From Pseudomonadota bacterium (GTDB lineage Bacteria; Pseudomonadota; Gammaproteobacteria; Burkholderiales; Ferrovaceae), in NCBI GenBank assembly GCA_028873535.1, contig JAGWIJ010000001.1, positions 1 through 64,000 on the forward strand: 64,000 bases of DNA, written 5' to 3'. The position numbers and the translations under genes are program-made. The notes below the pieces were generated by a model. That model did no database searches. It saw only the letters and a list, made by a program, of their open reading frames with translations, and was not told the origin of the DNA. Below are positions 9,191-16,642 of this stretch, piece after piece. Position 1 is the first letter of the stretch. Each line of letters starts with the position of its first letter.

Positions 9191-10783
9191 ATGGCCGAAC
9201 GCAAATCCTTTCCCAGGAGCATCATTCCGCTGCCCGCTATCGGCGCCCTCGCCAGCCATGAGCTGACCGTCAGCACCGCCACGGCGCAGCACCGTCGCGC
9301 GCTCATGCACCTGCATTTCAGCCTGGGCATCCCGGCCGCGCGCCTGCAGGATCTCGAAGCGCGCGTCGCGCGGGGCGAGCGCGTGCCGCTGGACGAACAG
9401 GCGGCCCACTATGGCGTCGATCCCGCCGCCGCCACAGCGCTGGCCACCTGGCTCGGACAACACGGATTCAAGGTGAGCCATGTCAGTGGCGACCACACCT
9501 CGGTCTACGCCAGCGCCGACGCGTCCGCAGTCGAGGCCGCTCTCGGCGTGCACGTGGTCTGCGTCACGCGCCACGGCAAGGAATACATGGCGGCGCGCGA
9601 CGAACCCAGCCTGCCGCCGGACATCGGTGCTGCCGTCAGCCATATCGGCGGACTGCAGCCCTTCCTGCACGCCCACCGGCACAGCCGCATCGCGCCCATG
9701 GCAGTGGCGGCGCAAGCGCCTGCTGCCAGCGCCTTCAGCCCGCCCTTCAGCGTCGCCGCGATCCTCAAGGCCTATGGCGCGGATGCCCTTGGCGTGAGCG
9801 GCGCCGGACAGGAGATCGCGATCCTGATCGACACCGCCCCCCTGCCGGCCGATCTGACCGCGTTCTGGCAATTCAACGGCATCAATGCCGACGGCACACG
9901 CGTCACGGTGCTCAACGTGGCCGGGGGCGCGCTGCCGCCGCAGGAAGGCGAAGAATCGCTGGATGTGGAATGGACCAGCGGCATCGCACCGGGTGCCGCC
10001 ATCCGCGTCTACGCCTCGGGTTCGCTCGAATTCTCGGCGCTCGATCGCGCGCTCGACCAGATCATCGCCGACGCCGCGAAGCGCCCCGGCCTGCGCCAGG
10101 TCTCGATCAGCCTGGGCCTGGGCGAGACCTTTTTCGGTGGCGCCGGCGGCGAGGTGGCGACCCAGCACCAGAAGTTCCTGCAGCTGGCCGCGGCCGGCAT
10201 CAATGTGTTCGTCTCCACGGGCGATGCCGGTTCCAATCCCGACCAGTCCGGCCATGCCGGTGGCGGTCCGCTGCAGCCGGAGTACGAGGCCTCGGACCCC
10301 TGCGTGGTGGCCGTCGGCGGCACTTCGCTCACCATGGACGCCAAGGGTGCTGTCACCAGCGAAGTCGGCTGGCCGGGCAGCGGCGGTGGCGTCAGCCACT
10401 ATTTTCCGCGTCCCGCCTGGCAGGTCGCCCAGGGCATTCCGGCCGGCAGCCAACGCACCGTGCCGGACGTCGCATTGGTGGCCGATCCCAACACCGGTGC
10501 CGTGCTGTTCCTGCAGGGCAAGAAGGAACAGATCGGCGGCACCAGCTGGGCCACGCCGGTCTGGGCAGCCTTCTGCGCCCTGATCAACGAAGCCAGAACC
10601 AAGAAGGGCCTGGATGCGCTGCCCTTCCTGAATCCGCTGCTGTACCCCCTGCAGTCCAGCCCCGCCTTCCGCGACATCGTGAGCGGCAGCAACGGCCAGT
10701 ACGAGGCCGCCAGCGGCTACGATCTGGTGACGGGACTGGGTGTGCCCAACGTGGCGGGCCTGATGCAGAAGCTGGTGGGGTAG
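9191..10783 (+). CDS. S53 family (sedolisin/kumamolisin-like) serine-carboxyl peptidase
   Basis: Pro-kumamolisin-like N-term; GEESLDVEWTSGIAPGA (E/D) and GGTSWATPVWAAF (Ser) motifs. Confidence 0.88.
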   Translation: MAERKSFPRSIIPLPAIGALASHELTVSTATAQHRRALMHLHFSLGIPAARLQDLEARVARGERVPLDEQAAHYGVDPAAATALATWLGQHGFKVSHVSGDHTSVYASADASAVEAALGVHVVCVTRHGKEYMAARDEPSLPPDIGAAVSHIGGLQPFLHAHRHSRIAPMAVAAQAPAASAFSPPFSVAAILKAYGADALGVSGAGQEIAILIDTAPLPADLTAFWQFNGINADGTRVTVLNVAGGALPPQEGEESLDVEWTSGIAPGAAIRVYASGSLEFSALDRALDQIIADAAKRPGLRQVSISLGLGETFFGGAGGEVATQHQKFLQLAAAGINVFVSTGDAGSNPDQSGHAGGGPLQPEYEASDPCVVAVGGTSLTMDAKGAVTSEVGWPGSGGGVSHYFPRPAWQVAQGIPAGSQRTVPDVALVADPNTGAVLFLQGKKEQIGGTSWATPVWAAFCALINEARTKKGLDALPFLNPLLYPLQSSPAFRDIVSGSNGQYEAASGYDLVTGLGVPNVAGLMQKLVG

Positions 10784-10828
10784 GGAGGTCTCACCGGCCG
10801 TCGTCGCCTTCGTCGTCGCCGGCCGGGC

Positions 10829-11269
10829 TCAAGAGATGGCATGAACGCTGGCGTACGGGAAACCGTCCAAGGTGCGCAGCTCCCGTCTTCCCGTATCCGA
10901 GCTCCACACGAAGGCACGCCCGGTAGTCCCTGGGAGGGAGACGCCGGAATCAACTGTTGATCCTGCAACCTGGCCGCGATCATTCAGGGCCAGCCCTTGA
11001 GCAAACAACTGCCCTGGCAACGGAGGCGGCAGTTCGACCACCGGTATGGTCACGTCACCTGATCCGCCACCACCGGGGTTGGGCGGCGGAGCGATGTTCG
11101 CTGGCAAGCTTGATGGCCAGACCAACTGACGCAATGGCCCCGAGCCAACCCGCGCCGTGTAGACCTTGATCGCGCAACGCAGAGTCCTGAGGCCTTGTGC
11201 GTCTGGTGTGACGACGTCAAGGACAGGATGCTTGACCAAATGGGTTTGTGGCGATATCGTTGATATCAT
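10829..11269 (-). pseudogene. Remnant of HAF-repeat (probable extracellular repeat) protein
   Basis: GLALNDRGQVAGSTV...AFVWSSDTGRRELRTLDGFPYASVHAIS then stop; only one repeat unit, no signal peptide. Confidence 0.5.
11253..11267. promoter_or_regulatory. Inverted repeat GATATC-GTT-GATATC upstream of antitoxin gene (candidate TA operator)
   Basis: Two palindromic GATATC half-sites 3 nt apart, 25 nt upstream of the fitA-like ATG. Confidence 0.4.
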
Positions 11270-11292
11270 TCACTCGATCGGGAGAATGGAGC

Positions 11293-11529
11293 ATGGCAGA
11301 TTTGCTGGTTCGAGGCGTCGGGGACGACATCATCAAGGCACTCAAAGCGCGCGCGGGCGCTCATGGCCGTAGCGCTGAAGCTGAGCATCGGGAGATATTG
11401 GCTGCCGCGCTGATCCACCCACGTCGGCGTAGCCTTGTCGAGGTTCTGACCTGCATGCCAGATGTCGGAATTGACTCGGATTTCCAGCGTTCGGACGAAC
11501 CTGCCAAGGCACCAAGTGTTCTTGATTGA
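11293..11529 (+). CDS. FitA/VapB-like ribbon-helix-helix antitoxin
   Basis: MADLLVRGVGDDIIKALKARAGAHGRSAEAEHREILAAAL typical FitA-like RHH; overlaps downstream PIN toxin. Confidence 0.85.
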   Translation: MADLLVRGVGDDIIKALKARAGAHGRSAEAEHREILAAALIHPRRRSLVEVLTCMPDVGIDSDFQRSDEPAKAPSVLD

Positions 11530-11938
11530 TACCAACGTGATCAGCGAGGCTCGCAAGACTGAACGCGCGAATCCTGGCGTGGTCGCGTTCTTCCGCGAAG
11601 TCGAGAGCGACCAGGCAAGTGCTTTTCTCTCAGCCGTCACGATAGGTGAACTCCGTCGCGGCGTTGAACTGATCAGGCATCGTGGCGACCACGCGCAGGC
11701 GCAGCTGCTCGAGGCCTGGCTTGGCGATCTGGCCCGTGAATATCAGGACCGCGTATTGAGCTTTGACGCCGATGCTGCCCAGATCTGGGGGCGCCTCAGC
11801 GCCCCCAATCCCCAGCATGCGATTGACAAACAGATTGCCGCCACCGCCTTGCTGTACGACTTGATCCTGGTCACGCGGAATGTGGCCGACTTTGAGGGCA
11901 CTGGCGTAAAGCTGAGGAACCCGTTCGTCGAGAAGTGA
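11516..11938 (+). CDS. FitB/VapC-like PIN-domain toxin
   Basis: VFLIDTNVISEARK, SAVTIGELRRGVEL, DKQIAATALLYDLILVTRNVADFEGTGVKLRNPF; probable GTG start inside antitoxin (alternative ATG at 11462). Confidence 0.85.
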   Translation: MFLIDTNVISEARKTERANPGVVAFFREVESDQASAFLSAVTIGELRRGVELIRHRGDHAQAQLLEAWLGDLAREYQDRVLSFDADAAQIWGRLSAPNPQHAIDKQIAATALLYDLILVTRNVADFEGTGVKLRNPFVEK

Positions 11939-12026
11939 CTCCGCCTCAGTCTTGCATCGGATAAGCGCATAATATGTATTATGTAAAGTCTCCTGTCGAA
12001 TGAACTGCCCGCTGACGGCGGGCGTG

Positions 12027-12720
12027 TCACGTTTGCGGCGGATTGAGGCGCGGATCCAACGCCAGCGGCTCTTGAGCCAGCAGCCTGTACCTGCCCTCCG
12101 CGCACGCTGGATGGAACAGCAGATTCCAGCTGTGGCGGGACACGGTGCTCGGGAACGCCACGAATGCGTGAGAAGCAAGGAGATCTTGTCCGTATGCCTG
12201 CTGCGCTGCGCTGTTTGCACAAGGGAGCAGCCAAAGTGGATTCGGGACGCTCGCCGGGTCCATGACATGCACGTTGCTCCAGGGAACGAGCAACTCTGCT
12301 GACGTCAGAACGTGCGGCACGGCATTTTTGGAGCCCACCGACCGCCAGTCCGCTGGGACCCCTCACCGCTGTTCCAGGTGCGATGGAAGCGAGCGTCGTC
12401 GAGTCGCCAGAACACGGCTTGGAGAACGCCTCGGCATAACGCCAGAGCCGGGCGCTTTGATTGGAGTCCAGTCGTCCATCTGGATCGGTTTTCAGACGTG
12501 CCCAGGTCCGTGCACTGATTCCAAACACCGGGAGCAGGTCCTCTGCCGCAATGCCGCCTGATTTGGCCGCCATGAACAACGCGCGCCTTGGCAACCCAGC
12601 ATTGAGATACTCATGCAAGCCGACTGCCGATTCGAGGCTCTGTTGCGCCTTTCTTGCCAGCCCCAACAGGTCGGCAGTCCTGCTTGCAGCCCTTAGAATG
12701 TCTCCCGGGTCGGCTGCTGC
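12027..12720 (-). pseudogene. Decayed RES-Xre toxin-antitoxin locus: Xre/MbcA-like antitoxin N-part followed by frameshifted, internally deleted RES-domain toxin
   Basis: Antitoxin: GLHEYLNAGLPRRALFMAAKSGGIAAEDLLPVFGISARTWARLK...RLWRYAEAFSK. Toxin pieces in two frames: VFWRLDDARFHRTWNSGEGSQRTGGRWAPK (12415 down to about 12326) and NAVPHVLTSAELL...GQDLLASHAFVAFPSTVSRHSWNLLFHPACAEGRYRLLAQEPLALDPRL (about 12326 to 12030). Confidence 0.65.
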
Positions 12721-12758
12721 CGTACACTTGCGCAATTGCAAGATTCGGATCGACTTCC

Positions 12759-14123
12759 ATGTTCCCTGGCCTTGCGCCCTATTCCGGCATGCTGATCGCC
12801 ATTCTGTGTGCTCTGATCGTGCTGGGGCTGGTCGCGGCCTTGCGCTTGGAATCGGTGCGTGCCTGGATCGCGCGTGGCCCATCGAAGCAGACGGCGGCCG
12901 GATCGCAGACCGAACGGAGCCCGCATGGTGTGCTGGCGTCGGGCGCAGGCTCGCTGCCCCACGTCCCGGCCTGCCTGCTCAGTGTCGACGCCTCCGGCCG
13001 GGTTGTGGACGCCAATCCGGCATGGACCGAAGCCTTCGGCTATCCCTTGATCACACTGCGGGGTCACAAGCTGCAGGACATCGTCGATCCCGGCTCACAC
13101 GAGGTGTGGCACTGGCTGCTCGGTGTCGTGCGCGAACGCAGCTTCGCGTCATCCATCGAATTCCGCATGGTTCACCACAGCCAGCAACTGCTTGATGTGG
13201 CCGTCACGGCCGAGCCCCTGGCGCCCGCGGCAGCGCCGGAATCGCGGGTGCTGCTGTCGTGCTTCGACCTGACGCATCTGCGGCGGACCGAACGCGCGCT
13301 GGCGCAGCGCGAAGAGCGCTTCAGAACGCTGGTCGAAGACCAGACCGACCTGGTATCGCTGGCGTCCACTGATGGCATCCTGACTTTCGTGAATCACGCC
13401 TATGCCAGGCACTTCGGCATGAGCATCGGCGCCATGGTCGGGCGCAGCCTGTTCGACTTCATCTCGTCAGAGGATGAGCCGGTGGTGCGTCGCCATCTGC
13501 GCGCCGTGATCGAGACCGGCAAGCCTGCCGGCGGACAGAACCGCCTGATCGCAGCCAATGGAAAACAGATCTGGGTGAACTGGCACAACCGCATGCTGCC
13601 GGATGCCGAGGGTCGGCTGCGCATCCTCCATTCGGTGGGGCGTGACATCACCGAACGCATGCAGACCGAGCACGCCATGCAGATCCTGAGCCACGAGCAG
13701 GCAGCGATCATCAATACGGAGATGATCGGATTTGCCAAGATCCGTGATCGCCAGTTCCTGTGGGTCAGCACCGGCCTGGCAGGTCTGCTCGGCTATACGG
13801 TCGAGCAGCTCACCGGGGCGTCGACACGACTGCTGTTTTTCGATCAGTATTCCTATGAGCAGCTCGGCAGTCAGTCCTATCCCTTGATCCGCTCCGGCAA
13901 GACTTTCCGCGGCGAGCTGGACGCGCGCCACGCCAGCGGCAACCATGTCTGGCTGGAAGCAAGCGCCGTCATCTTCGATGCCAGCCGCGACGAATCGCTG
14001 TGGGTGTACTCCTCGATCACGGCACGCAAGCAGGCGGAACTCGCGCTACGCGAGAACCTGGCGCTGGCGGAGCAGCAACGCGCGGAACTGGAGGCGCTGC
14101 GTTCCGGTCGCGAGCGCGCGTGA
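12759..14123 (+). CDS. Membrane-anchored multi-PAS domain sensor protein without recognisable output domain
   Basis: N-term TM helix; three PAS/PAC-like segments (SVDASGRVVDANPAWTEAFGYPL; SLASTDGILTFVNHAYARHFGMS; third ending VYSSITARKQAELAL). Confidence 0.75.
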   Translation: MFPGLAPYSGMLIAILCALIVLGLVAALRLESVRAWIARGPSKQTAAGSQTERSPHGVLASGAGSLPHVPACLLSVDASGRVVDANPAWTEAFGYPLITLRGHKLQDIVDPGSHEVWHWLLGVVRERSFASSIEFRMVHHSQQLLDVAVTAEPLAPAAAPESRVLLSCFDLTHLRRTERALAQREERFRTLVEDQTDLVSLASTDGILTFVNHAYARHFGMSIGAMVGRSLFDFISSEDEPVVRRHLRAVIETGKPAGGQNRLIAANGKQIWVNWHNRMLPDAEGRLRILHSVGRDITERMQTEHAMQILSHEQAAIINTEMIGFAKIRDRQFLWVSTGLAGLLGYTVEQLTGASTRLLFFDQYSYEQLGSQSYPLIRSGKTFRGELDARHASGNHVWLEASAVIFDASRDESLWVYSSITARKQAELALRENLALAEQQRAELEALRSGRERA

Positions 14124-14149
14124 CAGCAGCGGCAGTTGCCCTCCTCCGC

Positions 14150-15169
14150 TCAGGCCATCATGGCAACCTGGTTGCGCCCCCTGTTCTTGGCCCGGTACAT
14201 CGCCGAGTCCGCGCGCGCGATCATGTTGGCGGGGGTGTCCTGCGGACGCATCACCGTCACACCGGCCGATATCGTGACCTTGGCGGTGCCGGCAGACGGC
14301 CCCCGTTGCTTGAGTTCGCCGCGCTCGATGCTGGTGCGCATCTCCTCGGCGACGTGCTGGGCAGTGGCGCCATCGGTGTGCGGCAGCACGATCAGGAATT
14401 CCTCGCCGCCCAGGCGAGCCACCAGATCGCTGCCGCGCGCGCGGCGCCGCAGTTCCATGGCCACTTTCTTCAGCACCTGGTCACCGAACACGTGACCGAA
14501 GTTGTCATTCAGGCGCTTGAAGTGGTCCACGTCCACCAGGATGGCGCTGCACGGTGATCCCGATTCGAGGGCGTGCTGGTAAATCTGCGCGAAGGCGGGA
14601 TCGAGGCCGCGCCGGTTGCACAGGCCTGTCAGGGGATCGGTCATCACCTCGGAATGCAGGCGCTGGAGTTCGGAGCGCAGGCGGCGCGTTTCATCGACGC
14701 TGGCCTGGAGTTCGGTGCGCAGTTCATGCACGGCGCTGCGCATGCGCAGACCGGACTGGACGAGGTCGCTTGCCAGCTGATCGCGCATCTCGGCCGGTGC
14801 CGCCCCCAGCTTGTGCTGGAATTCGCCCCAGCTCGCGTTGAACTGCTCGGCGTCGGCGCAGGCGCGCTCGGCTGAAAGTTCGAAGGTGCTGACCAGCCCT
14901 TCCAACTGGTGATTGACACTCAGGCTGCGCGAGCTCCAGGCATCGAGGATGTACTCTCGATAGAGTGCGTAGGCCAGGTCGTCGTCAATGGTGCGCCCTT
15001 CGGCCAGCAGGGCGTCGAGGCGCTCTTTCAGGGGCGGATTGATCCCTGCGGCGTACTCGTACCACAGCGCGTAGCTGATCGGATGGTAGGCCGCCGTGTG
15101 GCGCGGAAAATTGGGAAGCACCATGCGCAGGATCTCCGCACTCTGATGCACGCTGTGTTCGTAACGCAT
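14150..15169 (-). CDS. Diguanylate cyclase (GGDEF family, GGEEF signature)
   Basis: DPLTGLCNRRGLDPAF, DVDHFKRLNDNFGH, RARGSDLVARLGGEEF with RxxD I-site 5 aa upstream. Confidence 0.92.
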   Translation of the reverse strand: MRYEHSVHQSAEILRMVLPNFPRHTAAYHPISYALWYEYAAGINPPLKERLDALLAEGRTIDDDLAYALYREYILDAWSSRSLSVNHQLEGLVSTFELSAERACADAEQFNASWGEFQHKLGAAPAEMRDQLASDLVQSGLRMRSAVHELRTELQASVDETRRLRSELQRLHSEVMTDPLTGLCNRRGLDPAFAQIYQHALESGSPCSAILVDVDHFKRLNDNFGHVFGDQVLKKVAMELRRRARGSDLVARLGGEEFLIVLPHTDGATAQHVAEEMRTSIERGELKQRGPSAGTAKVTISAGVTVMRPQDTPANMIARADSAMYRAKNRGRNQVAMMA

Positions 15170-15509
15170 GACAAATACGTCTCCGTGCTTTGCCCAGTCG
15201 GTGGATAGCGCGCCAATTATCGGTTTGGCTGTATGGGTGGCACCGCAATGCCTTAGTGCTGTGATCTTAAGTACTTCGCGCACACTCCTGAATAAGAAAT
15301 ACACTTATTTACAGTGGAAAAAGCGATTTAGCTCGCCAGTCCCGCCAAAGCGGGCGGTCAAATGGCACTGCCATCCCTCTCTTTCGCTGCAAACGCTCGC
15401 ATCGATCCCAAAGCAGACAGCTGCCCGCAGCGCCACCGTCTGGGCGATGCACCAGAAAAAATGCTTAAAGTTAACGCGTTCCTGTTCGTAAGAATGGGGG
15501 TCTACTCTG

Positions 15510-16037
15510 GTGCCCACAGCGATGTCCCGACTCCATTCCTGCCTGACCCGGTTCCTGTTCCTGTCAGGCTGCCTGCTGCAATCGCCGGGTGTCGCACTGG
15601 CTGTCGATGCAGCCGCAAGCCATGCACCCGCTGACAGCGTGCCAGGCCAGGCCAGCAGTGGCGGCAGCACCTTGTGCGCCGAGGCCACGCTGTGCGCACG
15701 GCTTGGCGGGGTGAGCGCAGTGCGCGAAATTGCCGCCACGCTGATCGACCGGGCGGTCGACGATCCGCGCACCCACGATCACTGGCAGCGTGTCGACCTC
15801 AAGCGCGTCAAGTCCAAGCTGGCCGATTTTCTGTGCGTGCTCACCGGTGGGGCGTGTCCCTATGAGAACGATGACCTGCGGACCATCCACGCTGGCCTGC
15901 ACATCCGGTCTGGCGAGTTCTACGCCCTGGTCGAACTCCTGCGCAGCGTGCTTGATGCGCGCGGCGTGCGCAGTGCGGACAAGAACGCCTTGCTCGCTCT
16001 GCTTGCCCCGGATCTGCGTGACGTGGTGCAACCGTGA
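15510..16037 (+). CDS. Secreted group-1 truncated-hemoglobin-like protein
   Basis: Signal-peptide-like N-term; LCARLGGVSAVREIAATLIDRAVDDPR..LKSKLADFLCVLTGGACPYENDDLRTIHAGLHI with proximal His context. Confidence 0.72.
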   Translation: MPTAMSRLHSCLTRFLFLSGCLLQSPGVALAVDAAASHAPADSVPGQASSGGSTLCAEATLCARLGGVSAVREIAATLIDRAVDDPRTHDHWQRVDLKRVKSKLADFLCVLTGGACPYENDDLRTIHAGLHIRSGEFYALVELLRSVLDARGVRSADKNALLALLAPDLRDVVQP

Positions 16038-16642
16038 GCACGGCCCTGCCCCGTGCGCTTGCCGGCCTGGCAGCCATCTGCGCCGTCCATGCCTGCGCCA
16101 CCGATCTGGAAGTCCACCTGCCTGCGGCCCCGGACGCCTCCGGACTGCCAGGGGTGATCTATCTGCTGGCGGCCGGCGGCCACGCAGTGGCGCATGGCGC
16201 CAGCGGCGCCGTCATCGATCAGGTCAACCGGCAGTTCGTGCCACAGGTGTCGGTGATCGAGACCGGTGCCGCGGTGACATTTCCCAACAAGGACAACATC
16301 CGTCACCACGTCTATTCCTTTTCGCCGGCCAAGCCTTTTGAACTCAAGCTCTATTCGGGGCGACCAGCCAATCCGGTGGTGTTCGATCACGCCGGTCTGG
16401 TCACTCTGGGCTGCAATATCCACGACGTGATGCTGGGCTACGTGCTGGTCGTCGACACGCCTTATCACACCGTGTCCCAGGCCGACGGCACGGCCGTGTT
16501 GCATGACGTTCCGGCGGGCGACTGGCAGCTGCACGCCTGGCTGCCGGGTCTGCACGAACCGGGTCTGGTACCCCGCAACGTGCATGTGCCGCCGACCGGC
16601 AAGCTGCGCATCGACGTTTCAGCAGCGGACGCGCACTCCTGA
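16034..16642 (+). CDS. Periplasmic cupredoxin-like protein (methylamine utilization/plastocyanin-like)
   Basis: AVTFPNKDNIRHHVYSFSPAKPFELKLY ... LGCNIHDVMLGYVLVVDTP type-I copper-like ligands; GTGA overlap with upstream gene. Confidence 0.75.
   Translation: MSTALPRALAGLAAICAVHACATDLEVHLPAAPDASGLPGVIYLLAAGGHAVAHGASGAVIDQVNRQFVPQVSVIETGAAVTFPNKDNIRHHVYSFSPAKPFELKLYSGRPANPVVFDHAGLVTLGCNIHDVMLGYVLVVDTPYHTVSQADGTAVLHDVPAGDWQLHAWLPGLHEPGLVPRNVHVPPTGKLRIDVSAADAHS

Noticed and set aside
10795-10822. CGTCGTCGCC direct repeats after the S53 peptidase as a terminator
   Set aside because: Direct rather than inverted repeats and no T-tract.
11743-12882. 379-aa minus-strand ORF as a single intact protein
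   Set aside because: Only its middle matches an Xre-like antitoxin; the remainder is frame-shifted RES sequence and antisense of fitB, so it is treated as part of a pseudogene.
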